Below are positions 30,923 to 38,006 of a stretch of DNA of 38,006 bases, piece by piece. A program made the translations under genes and the position numbers. Each line of letters opens with the position of its first letter. Within the stretch, counting starts at the first letter, position 1. The DNA is from Streptosporangium minutum. Lineage in GTDB: Bacteria; Actinomycetota; Actinomycetes; Streptosporangiales; Streptosporangiaceae. The notes under the pieces are model-generated. The model had not been told where the DNA came from, did no database searches, and saw only the letters and a program-made list of their open reading frames with translations. Location: NCBI RefSeq assembly GCF_002149035.1, contig NZ_NGFP01000060.1, forward strand, positions 1 through 38,006, given 5' to 3'.

Positions 30923-32932
30923 CTACCCCCTCACCCCCGTCACCTCCTCTCCGCTCACCTCGCCGTCACCCGGGACCAGGGCGCCGCTGAACTGGGCGGA
31001 GTAGAGCCGGTGGTAGGCGCCCCGGGTGGCCAGCAGCTCGTCGTGGGTGCCCTGCTCGACGATGCGGCCCGCGTCCATCACCAGGATGAGGTCGGCGTCA
31101 CGGATGGTGGACAGGCGGTGGGCGATGACGAAGCTGGTGCGGTCGGAGCGGAGGGCGGCCATGGCGTGCTGGACCAGGACCTCGGTCCGGGTGTCGACCG
31201 AGCTGGTGGCCTCGTCGAGGATGAGCAGCGACGGGTCGGCGAGGAAGGCGCGGGCGATGGTCAGCAGCTGTTTCTCCCCGGCGCTGACGTTGTTGCCCTC
31301 GTCGTCGATCACGGTGTCGTAGCCGTCGGGCAGGGTGCGGACGAACCGGTCGACGAACGTGGCCCGCGCGGCGGCCTGGATCTGCTCCTCGGTGGCCCCG
31401 GGGTTGCCGTAGGCGATGTTCTCGCGGATGGTGCCGCCGAACAGCCAGGTGTCCTGGAGGACCATGCCGATGTGCGAGCGCAGGTCATTACGGCGCATCG
31501 CGGTGATGTCGACGCCGTCGAGGGTGATCCGGCCGGCGTCCAGCTCGTAGAAGCGCATGATCAGGTTGACGAGGGTCGTCTTCCCCGCGCCGGTCGGGCC
31601 GACGATCGCGACGGTGTGCCCGGGCTCGGCCACCAGCGACAGGTCCTCGATGAGGGGCTGCTCCGGGTCGTAGCGGAAGGACACCTGCTCGAACTCGACG
31701 CGACCCCGCCGCGAGGTGGGCGGCACCGGGTCGGCGGGGTCCGGGGACTGGTCCTCGGCGTCCAGCAGCTCGAAGACCCGCTCGGCCGACGCCACCCCCG
31801 ACTGCAGCAGGTTGGCCATCGAGGCGACCTGGGTGAGGGGCTGGGTGAACTGCCGGGAGTACTGGATGAACGCCTGGACGTCACCCAGGCTCATCGACCC
31901 GGTGGCGACCCGCAGGCCCCCGACGACGGCGATGACGACGTAGTTGAGGTTCCCGATGAACATCATCGTCGGCATGATGATCCCGGAGACGAACTGGGCG
32001 CCGAAGCTGGCCTTGAACAGCTCCTCGTTCCTGTCCCGGAACACCTGCTCGACCTCCGGCTGCCGCCCGAACACCTTCACCAGCTCGTGGCCGGTGAAGG
32101 CCTCCTCGATGTGGGCGTTCAGGGTGCCGGTGTTGGCCCACTGCGCGACGAAGAACTTCTGCGAGCGTTTCGCGATCTGCGCGGTGACGACCATCGACAG
32201 CGGGATGGTCACCAGGGCGATCAGCGCGAGCAGCGGCGATATCACGAACATCATCGCCAGCACGCCGATCACGGTCAGCAGCGAGGTCAGCAGCTGGCTC
32301 AGCGTCTGCTGCAGGGTCTGGGACACGTTGTCGATGTCGTTGGTGACCCGGCTGAGCAGTTCGCCGCGCGGCTGGCCGTCGAAGAACTTCAGGGGGAGCC
32401 GGTTCAGCTTGTCCTCGACGTCCGCCCGCAGCCGGAACACGCTGCGCTGCACGGCGTCGTTGAGCAGGTATCCCTGCAACCAGCTGAAGACCGAGGCCGC
32501 GACGTAGAGCGCCAGGACCCACACCAGGACCGTGCCCAGCGCGCCGAAGTCGATCCCGCGACCGGGCACGACGTCCATCCGTGCGAGCAGGGCGGCGAAG
32601 TTGTCGTCTCCCGCCGCGCGGGCAGCCTGGACCGCCTGCTCCGTGGTCGTCCCGGCGGGGAGCCGGTTGCCGATCACACCGCTGAAGATCAGGTCCGTCG
32701 CGTGGCCGAGGATCTTCGGTCCCACGACGGCGAACACCACACTGATCACGGCGAGGCCGATCACGGCCAGGATTCTCGGGCGTTCGGGGCTCAGCCGTCC
32801 CATCAGCCGCCGCATGGACGGCCCGAAGTTCATCGACTTCTCCGCGGGCATCCCGGCCCCCCCGAAGGGCCCTCGGCCGAAGCCTCCGCCGCCCGCCGGC
32901 GGTCGTGTGGTCGTCACGGGCCTGTCGCTCAT
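30923..32932 (-). CDS. ABC exporter subunit, catalytically complete half
   Basis: A 669-residue fused permease-ATPase. The N-terminal 320 residues hold six membrane helices after a Gly/Pro-rich lead, then the ATPase: Walker [14 protein letters not shown]-loop [11 protein letters not shown], signature VSAGEKQLL (not LSGGQ), Walker [14 protein letters not shown] with catalytic Glu, and switch His in VIAHRLSTI. Compared with the partner gene the sites are complementary, so the working ATP site would pair this Walker B Glu with the partner's normal signature. Start ATG overlaps the partner's stop as ATGA. Exports a drug, lipid or peptide; substrate unknown. Confidence 0.92.
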   Translation of the reverse strand: MSDRPVTTTRPPAGGGGFGRGPFGGAGMPAEKSMNFGPSMRRLMGRLSPERPRILAVIGLAVISVVFAVVGPKILGHATDLIFSGVIGNRLPAGTTTEQAVQAARAAGDDNFAALLARMDVVPGRGIDFGALGTVLVWVLALYVAASVFSWLQGYLLNDAVQRSVFRLRADVEDKLNRLPLKFFDGQPRGELLSRVTNDIDNVSQTLQQTLSQLLTSLLTVIGVLAMMFVISPLLALIALVTIPLSMVVTAQIAKRSQKFFVAQWANTGTLNAHIEEAFTGHELVKVFGRQPEVEQVFRDRNEELFKASFGAQFVSGIIMPTMMFIGNLNYVVIAVVGGLRVATGSMSLGDVQAFIQYSRQFTQPLTQVASMANLLQSGVASAERVFELLDAEDQSPDPADPVPPTSRRGRVEFEQVSFRYDPEQPLIEDLSLVAEPGHTVAIVGPTGAGKTTLVNLIMRFYELDAGRITLDGVDITAMRRNDLRSHIGMVLQDTWLFGGTIRENIAYGNPGATEEQIQAAARATFVDRFVRTLPDGYDTVIDDEGNNVSAGEKQLLTIARAFLADPSLLILDEATSSVDTRTEVLVQHAMAALRSDRTSFVIAHRLSTIRDADLILVMDAGRIVEQGTHDELLATRGAYHRLYSAQFSGALVPGDGEVSGEEVTGVRG

Positions 32933-34662
32933 GCTGCGCTCCCCGCGGTCAGTTGGGATTCGACGATCTCGATGTATGTCGGGCAGGAATCCAGCAGCTC
33001 GTCATGGGTCCCCATGCCGACGATCACTCCGTCGTCGAGGACGATGATCTGGTCGGCGTCGGCGATGGTGGACACCCGCTGGCCGACGATGACGACGGCG
33101 GCCTGGGCGGTGTGCGGGCGCAGGGCGGCGCGGAGCCGGGCGTCGGTGGCCAGGTCGAGAGCCGAGAACGAGTCGTCGAACAGGTAGATCTCGGGTCTGC
33201 TGACCAGCGCCCTGGCGATCGACAGCCGCTGCCGCTGCCCGCCGGACACGTTCGTGCCGCCCTGCGCGATGGGGGCCTCAAGGCCCTCGGGCATCGCCTC
33301 GACGAAGTCGCGGGCCTGGGCGACCTCCAGCGCCTCCCACAGCTCCTCGTCACTGGCGTCCGGGTTGCCGTAACGCAGGTTGCTCGCGACGGTGCCGCTG
33401 AACAGGTACGGCTTCTGCGGCACCAGGCCGATACGCGTCCAGAGCATCTGCGGATCGAGGTCGCGGACATCGACGCCGTCGACCGACACCGTTCCGGAGG
33501 TGGCGTCGAACAGCCTGGGCACCAGGGAGACCAGTGTCGTCTTGCCCGCCCCGGTGCTGCCGATGACGGCGGTGGTCTGTCCGGCGGTGACGCGGAAGGA
33601 GATGCCGGACAGCACCGGTGCCGCCGCGCCCGGGTAGCGGAACTCGACGTCCCGCAGCTCCAGCTCGGCGCGGCCGTGCACCTGCCGTACGGGGTCCCGG
33701 GGCGGGCTCACCGACGACTCGGTGTCCAGCACCTCGACGATGCGCTCGGCGCAGACCGCGGCTCGCGGGATCATCATCGAGATGAAGGTGGCCATCATCA
33801 TCGAGGTGAGGATCTGCATCAGATACATGAGGAACGCGGTGAGGGCGCCGACCTGCATCTCGCCGCTGTCCACGCGGCTCGCGCCGAACCACAGCACGGC
33901 GACGCTGGAGGCGTTGAGGATCAGCATCACGACGGGGAAGATGAGCGCGGTCAGCCGCCCGACGCGCAGCGCGGTCCCGGTCAGCGCGTCGTTCGCCGCG
34001 GCGAACCGGCGGGTCTCCTCGCCCTCCCGGACGAAGGCGCGGACGACCCGGATGCCGGTGAGCTGCTCGCGCAGCACCTGGTTGACCGCGTCGATGCGGT
34101 CCTGCATCGCCCGGAACTGGGGGACCATGCGCGAGACGATCAGACCGATCGACACCAGCAGCGCCGGGACGCAGACCAGCATGAGCCAGGACAGGCCGAG
34201 GTCCTGCCGCAACGCCATGACGATGCCGCCGACGCCCATGATCGGCGCGGCGACCAGCATCGTGCAGGTCATCACCACGAGCATCTGGACCTGCTGCACG
34301 TCGTTGGTGCTGCGGGTGATCAGCGAGGGCGCGCCGAACTGGGCGACCTCCCGGGCGGAGAACCCGCCCACCCGGTGGAAGACGGCCGAGCGGACGTCGC
34401 GCCCGAATCCCATCGCCGCGCGGGAGCCGTAGTAGACCGCCGCGATCGAGCAGGCGATCTGCACGAGGGACACGGCCAGCATCCAGCCCCCGGCGGACAG
34501 GATGTAGCCGGTGTCGCCGGTGGCGACGCCCCGGTCGATGATGTCCGCGTTCAAGCTGGGCAGGTACAGCGAGGCTATGGTGCCGATCAGCTGCAGCACC
34601 ACCACGGCGGTCAGCGTCGACGAGTAGGGCCTCAGGTAGGTGCGGAGCAGCCGGCTCAGCAT
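32929..34662 (-). CDS. ABC exporter subunit, degenerate-ATPase half
   Basis: A 577-residue fused permease-ATPase starting [17 protein letters not shown]. Six membrane helices are followed by Walker [14 protein letters not shown]-loop [11 protein letters not shown] and a normal signature [15 protein letters not shown]. Walker B is [11 protein letters not shown], with Asp in place of the catalytic Glu, and the switch is VGQRVSTI, with Gln in place of His. This is the classic degenerate half of heterodimeric exporters such as BmrC/LmrC-type or TM287. The longer upstream frame overlaps the TetR gene and lacks membrane character, so ATG 34662 is chosen; it overlaps the TetR stop by 7 bp. Confidence 0.92.
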   Translation of the reverse strand: MLSRLLRTYLRPYSSTLTAVVVLQLIGTIASLYLPSLNADIIDRGVATGDTGYILSAGGWMLAVSLVQIACSIAAVYYGSRAAMGFGRDVRSAVFHRVGGFSAREVAQFGAPSLITRSTNDVQQVQMLVVMTCTMLVAAPIMGVGGIVMALRQDLGLSWLMLVCVPALLVSIGLIVSRMVPQFRAMQDRIDAVNQVLREQLTGIRVVRAFVREGEETRRFAAANDALTGTALRVGRLTALIFPVVMLILNASSVAVLWFGASRVDSGEMQVGALTAFLMYLMQILTSMMMATFISMMIPRAAVCAERIVEVLDTESSVSPPRDPVRQVHGRAELELRDVEFRYPGAAAPVLSGISFRVTAGQTTAVIGSTGAGKTTLVSLVPRLFDATSGTVSVDGVDVRDLDPQMLWTRIGLVPQKPYLFSGTVASNLRYGNPDASDEELWEALEVAQARDFVEAMPEGLEAPIAQGGTNVSGGQRQRLSIARALVSRPEIYLFDDSFSALDLATDARLRAALRPHTAQAAVVIVGQRVSTIADADQIIVLDDGVIVGMGTHDELLDSCPTYIEIVESQLTAGSAA

Positions 34663-35294
34663 GGGTGTTCCCCGTTCGTGGAGTCCGGGTGGAGCGCGTC
34701 GTGCCCGGGGTGCAGGCGGATGCCGTCCAGCAGCGTGGAGACGATCTCCACGGGTGGCAGCGGATCGTCCCCGACGAACCGGGGGTGGCTGAACGCGACG
34801 GCCAGCAGCTGCAGCCGTCGCGCGGCCTCGTGCGGCTCGCACCGCAGCTGATCGGCTGCGGGGCCGATCAGGTCGACGAGCGCCTGCCCGATGAGAACGC
34901 CCTGATCGGATCGGTCGCGGGCCGTCTTGGCGACTCCGTGGCATCCGAGCGTGTCCATCAGCCGGAAGACGCGTGCCGTACGCTGCTGCAGGCACTCGAC
35001 CGCCGCGACGAGCCGGACCGGCAGGGGGGCGGCGCGGTCGATGGCCGCCAGGTCCCGCAGGAGCGGGGAGAGGTCGAAGGCGCTGGCCACGGCCGCGTTC
35101 ACGAGCTCGTCCTTGGTGGCGAAGACCCGGAAGATCGTCCCTTCGGCCACGCCGGCCGCCTGCGCGATCTGCCGGGTGCTCACGTCGGGGCCGTGGGCGA
35201 GCACCAGCGAGAGGGTTGATTCGATGAGCGCGGCACGCCGTTCGTCCGGTGGGAGGGGGGCTGCGCGCTGGGAGGCCAAGATCACCCGGGACAC
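34656..35294 (-). CDS. TetR-family repressor of the ABC exporter
   Basis: A 212-residue TetR-type regulator. The N-terminal HTH (residues 18-62) is RRAALIESTLSLVLAHGPDVSTRQIAQAAGVAEGTIFRVFATKDELVNAA; the helical ligand-binding half follows. It is the first gene of the operon with the two ABC genes, and a perfect palindrome lies 11 bases upstream of its GTG start, so it very likely represses its own operon until a substrate binds. No ribosome binding site is evident and TACTAG ends just before the start, so the mRNA may be leaderless. Confidence 0.9.
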   Translation of the reverse strand: MSRVILASQRAAPLPPDERRAALIESTLSLVLAHGPDVSTRQIAQAAGVAEGTIFRVFATKDELVNAAVASAFDLSPLLRDLAAIDRAAPLPVRLVAAVECLQQRTARVFRLMDTLGCHGVAKTARDRSDQGVLIGQALVDLIGPAADQLRCEPHEAARRLQLLAVAFSHPRFVGDDPLPPVEIVSTLLDGIRLHPGHDALHPDSTNGEHPC

Positions 35295-35305
35295 CCTAGT
35301 ACAGG

Positions 35306-35328
35306 AATGAGTGAGTTACTCACTCATT
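35306..35328. promoter_or_regulatory. perfect palindromic TetR operator
   Basis: AATGAGTGAGT (35306-35316), a central T (35317), and ACTCACTCATT (35318-35328) form an exact 11-1-11 inverted repeat. It lies between the TetR gene (minus, start 35294) and the protease gene (plus) and overlaps the expected promoter. TGAGT-type half-sites are common for TetR proteins that control transporters. Confidence 0.8.
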
Positions 35329-35484
35329 TAATTGACCGCCGTACGGGCCTCTGATCGACCGGCGTGCGGCCGGCCTGCGCGGCGTCCTCGGCGGCGACCA
35401 CGGCACATCCGAAAGAAATTACTGAAGTCGCGTAATCCAGGCGAGTGGGCGGACTCCTTCCTCAGTGAAGGAAAGGAGCTCGGA

Positions 35485-37215
35485 TTGAGCAAGATGAGAT
35501 CTACCCTCGCGCTGCTGCCGTTGCTGTTGTCGATGTGCGGGGCGGTCCTGGCGGTGCCGTCGCCCGCCGTGGCGGCGGCTCCGGCGGCCCAGTCGGGGTT
35601 CGCCTGCGATGGGGTGGATGCCAAGGACAAGGGCTGGGTGCTGCCGATCTACGTCCACCAGCCCGGGCAGGACGCCTGGGAGGCCGACAGCGCCGCCCTG
35701 CTGAACACCCTCTGGGAGACCGACCAGACGGTCGACTCGAGTGCGGAGCGGTTCGGGGTCTCCCGGCGGCTCCGGGTCGTGCAGGACGGTGACTGCCGTC
35801 CGGTGGTGGCGAAGCTGCCGTTCGCCAAGGGGCGCAACCGGGCCGAGATGGGCAAGGCGATGGCCGAGAACCTCGCCTCCCAGCCGGCCCTGATCCGTAC
35901 GCTCTGGCAGACCAACCGGGTCAAGCCGTTGTACTTCGTCAGGGACAACGAGATCACGGACTCCTGCACGGGCGGCGGCGCCAACGCCGGCCTGAGCACC
36001 GGCAACGTCATCCTCCCGCGCTGGTGCTGGAGCGAGGCCGGGCTCACCCACGAGCTGATCCACAGCTTCGGGCTCTCGCACTGCGACGGGGGCGGCGTGA
36101 ACGGCAACGACCCGGTCTGCCGGAACATGGGCACCCGGAAGGAGTGCACGAGCGACCCCGCGGCCAACTACCACCTCGACTCGTGCCGGATCGACGAGTT
36201 CCGCTACTTCGAGCCGACGCCGGTACGGCAGCCGGCGCTGGAGAAGATCAGGAACGTCGCGTTCAGCCCGTACCTGATCCAGGACCAGCCGAGCCCGGTG
36301 TGGCAGTTCCGCATCAAGGTGGTGGACGGCGGCAGATGCCTCGACGCGAGCGCGGCGCAGGTCGTGCAGCGCGCGTGTACGGGCAGCTCCGCGCAGACGT
36401 GGCAGCGCGGCATCGACGACGACGGGTACCTCACGATCCGCAACGCGGCGAACGGCCGCTGCCTCACCATGGCGGACACCGTCGTGACCGGCCCGTGCGC
36501 GAAGCAGGACAAGTCGCAGCAGTGGCTGCCGCAGGCCGGTCAGGACAGGACCAACTTCGCCGCCCGCGCCGGTGGGAAGCTGGCCATCAAGGACAACCGT
36601 GACGGCGGAGCGGTGGTGCGCGACGGCAAGGGTGAGTTCGTGGCCGAGCTGCTGGGCGGCCTGGCCTCCGCACCCACCCAGCCGAACACCCCGGCCCCGA
36701 CGGCTACGTCGCAGCCGACCACGCAGCCGACCACCAGGCCGACCACGCAGCCGACCACGCAGCCGACCACGACGCCGACCTCCGCTCCGGAGCCGGCCGT
36801 CACGTCGGACCCGATCGGGTCGCTCGACCCCGCCAAGACTCCCGCGCGGGGCCGGAACGTCCAGTTCAAGAGCGCGTACGGCACCTGCCTGACCGCGTCC
36901 GGCACCAGGGTTCGCCTCGGCGCCTGCGGCGCCAAGTGGAACGTCGTGACGGTCGGCAAGCACGTGCAGGTACGTCACCAGAACCGCTGCATGGCGCTCG
37001 GCAAGGTCAGCGGCGGCAAGCGCTCGGTCGTCCTGACCAAGTGCGGCACGGCCGCCAAGGGGCAGCGCTGGTTGCTTGAGAAGGCCGGCGGCTCGGTCAC
37101 GCTGAAGAGCGCGACCACGAAGGCCACCCGGCTCATCGCCGTCACCGCCAAGCCCGCCAGCATCTACGCAAAAGCCGCGTATCAGAAGAATTCCGTCAAA
37201 TTTATAATCAGGTAA
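35485..37215 (+). CDS. secreted metzincin-type protease with ricin B lectin domain
   Basis: A 576-residue exported enzyme. The signal peptide is MRSTLALLPLLLSMCGAVLA with cleavage expected after AVAAAPA. The zinc site HELIHSFGLSH (H189, E190, H193, H199) has the HExxHxxGxxH form of metzincins. Residues 245-395 and the end show ricin-type sugar-binding repeats with QxW motifs (SAQTW, SQQWL, GQRWL). A Pro/Thr linker (PTTQPTT repeats) separates two lectin-like parts. AAAGGAG 6 bases before TTG 35485 suggests that start; ATG 35494 is the alternative. It probably degrades host or cell-wall-associated protein while bound to polysaccharide. The sigma gene starts the base after its stop. Confidence 0.88.
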   Translation: MSKMRSTLALLPLLLSMCGAVLAVPSPAVAAAPAAQSGFACDGVDAKDKGWVLPIYVHQPGQDAWEADSAALLNTLWETDQTVDSSAERFGVSRRLRVVQDGDCRPVVAKLPFAKGRNRAEMGKAMAENLASQPALIRTLWQTNRVKPLYFVRDNEITDSCTGGGANAGLSTGNVILPRWCWSEAGLTHELIHSFGLSHCDGGGVNGNDPVCRNMGTRKECTSDPAANYHLDSCRIDEFRYFEPTPVRQPALEKIRNVAFSPYLIQDQPSPVWQFRIKVVDGGRCLDASAAQVVQRACTGSSAQTWQRGIDDDGYLTIRNAANGRCLTMADTVVTGPCAKQDKSQQWLPQAGQDRTNFAARAGGKLAIKDNRDGGAVVRDGKGEFVAELLGGLASAPTQPNTPAPTATSQPTTQPTTRPTTQPTTQPTTTPTSAPEPAVTSDPIGSLDPAKTPARGRNVQFKSAYGTCLTASGTRVRLGACGAKWNVVTVGKHVQVRHQNRCMALGKVSGGKRSVVLTKCGTAAKGQRWLLEKAGGSVTLKSATTKATRLIAVTAKPASIYAKAAYQKNSVKFIIR

Positions 37216-38006
37216 GTGATCGAACCGGAAAGTGATGACCCGGCCCTGACCCGACTGGTCAGGGCCGGGGACGACCGTGCCGTCTCCGAGCTGTACGAGC
37301 GGCACCATCCGGCCGTCATCGCTTTCGCCCGCCGCCTGTGCCGGGACCCGCACACCGCCGAGGACCTGGCGAGTGAGGCGTTCGCGCGGACCCTGCGCAC
37401 CGTCCGGAACGGCCTGGCCGGTCCGACCGGCGACTGGCGTCCCTATCTGTACGCGGTGGTCCGCAACACGGCGGCGGAGTGGGCCCGGTCCGATCAGCGG
37501 TCCGTCCCGACCGACGAGTTCCGCGAGGACGATCTCACGACGGCCGCGCCGGAGCCGCCGGACGATCTCGTGACCCGCGCCTACCGCTCGCTGCCGCGAC
37601 GCTGGCAGACCGTGCTCTGGCACACCCTGATCGAGGACGAGGAGCCCGAGCGGGTCGCGAAGATCCTCGGCATCACTCCCGGCAACGTCGGCGTGCTGGC
37701 CTTCCGCGCCCGCGAGGGGCTGCGCAAGGCGTACCTGGCCGCGCACGTGTCCAGCGCGTCACCCCGCTGCCAGGAGTACGCCGAGCCACTGGCGGCGATC
37801 GTGCGCAAGAGAAGCGGCCGCCTTCCGCGGGCGCTGCGCGCGCACCTGGAGTCCTGCGCGAGCTGTGCCCGGGCGCACACGGAGCTGCTCGACCTCAACG
37901 CCACACTCCGCGCGGCGCTGCCGATCGCACTGTTCCCGCTCGCCCTGGGAGCGGGGAAGTGGACCGGAGCCGGAGCGGGGACGCCGGGGGCCGGGACGTC
38001 AGCCGG
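37216..38006 (+). CDS. ECF sigma factor with fused zinc-finger anti-sigma-like tail (partial)
   Basis: An open frame starts with GTG at 37216, immediately after the protease TAA (37213-37215), and stays open to the window edge. Residues 10-75 match sigma-70 region 2 (LVRAGDDRAVSELYERHHPAVIAFARRL, then AEDLASEAFARTL, RPYLYAVVRNTAAEW). Residues 110-165 match region 4 (RAYRSLPRRWQTVLWHTLIEDEEPERVAKILGITPGNV). Residues 185-215 carry an Hx3Cx2C zinc finger (HLESCASCAR), as in zf-HC2 anti-sigma proteins, then a probable membrane segment (LPIALFPLALGAG). So one protein may hold both sigma and inhibitory parts. No own ribosome binding site is needed if translation is coupled. Confidence 0.82.
   Translation, partial: MIEPESDDPALTRLVRAGDDRAVSELYERHHPAVIAFARRLCRDPHTAEDLASEAFARTLRTVRNGLAGPTGDWRPYLYAVVRNTAAEWARSDQRSVPTDEFREDDLTTAAPEPPDDLVTRAYRSLPRRWQTVLWHTLIEDEEPERVAKILGITPGNVGVLAFRAREGLRKAYLAAHVSSASPRCQEYAEPLAAIVRKRSGRLPRALRAHLESCASCARAHTELLDLNATLRAALPIALFPLALGAGKWTGAGAGTPGAGTSA

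Noticed and set aside
31010-33187. 725-codon + frame antisense to the ABC exporter genes
   Set aside because: A mirror of the ABC transporter coding strand; His/Asp/Gly-rich with no domain, while the minus strand has complete ATPase motifs.
35419-37746. 775-codon minus frame across the protease and sigma genes
   Set aside because: Crosses two genes with clear motifs on the other strand; a GC-driven open frame.

Overview
The window is about 38 kb of very GC-rich, tightly packed actinobacterial chromosome. Frequent GTG starts, strong third-position GC bias, XRE/DUF397/anti-sigma-type regulator sets, an ECF sigma factor and a graspetide cluster fit a filamentous actinomycete, most likely in or near Streptosporangiaceae. 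The taxon is an inference; no rRNA or tRNA gene was seen.

Layout. 1-5.4 kb: the tail of an upstream gene with a terminator, a DUF4097-like protein, a GNAT acetyltransferase, an AlkZ/YcaQ-type winged-helix protein, and a compact minus-strand operon of four small genes ending in an RsbW-like ATP-binding protein. 5.4-11.4 kb: an XRE regulator followed by a DUF397 gene broken by an amber codon, a 402-aa unknown gene between inverted repeats with matching flanking hexamers (a mobile-element signature without a transposase), then a divergent SRA-HNH modification-dependent nuclease and a DEDDh exonuclease-TerB-BRCT protein, which look like a small defence island. 11.4-15.8 kb: a RiPP locus of precursor, ATP-grasp ligase and PIMT-like methyltransferase (the imiditide/aspartimidylated graspetide arrangement), divergent from an XRE-DUF6879-small-protein regulatory operon. 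16-23.2 kb: GNAT, HAD hydrolase, membrane protein, sirtuin and a NACHT NTPase.

23.3-30.8 kb is the most interesting block. A cytochrome P450, a cyclooxygenase/alpha-dioxygenase-like haem protein and a lipase-like alpha/beta hydrolase are joined by two 4-bp stop/start overlaps. A small ESX-like helical protein follows, and a delta-9-type fatty acid desaturase is divergent. The P450 has its haem cysteine and ExxR motif but lacks the usual I-helix acid-threonine pair, as in P450s that isomerise peroxides. The set resembles, as separate bacterial genes, the dioxygenase-P450 logic of fungal and animal oxylipin synthesis: desaturate, release the fatty acid, add oxygen, rearrange. This pathway is an inference.

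30.9-38 kb: a TetR-ABC-ABC operon encoding an asymmetric heterodimeric exporter, with a perfect 23-bp palindromic operator, then a secreted metzincin protease with ricin-type lectin domain directly followed by an ECF sigma factor carrying its own zinc finger and running off the window.

A cross-cutting pattern: four neighbouring minus-strand genes (sirtuin, NACHT, ESX-like, lipase) each end inside a tandem repeat whose unit contains the gene's last codons and stop codon. Other genes carry repeat arrays inside their C-terminal codons or just upstream.
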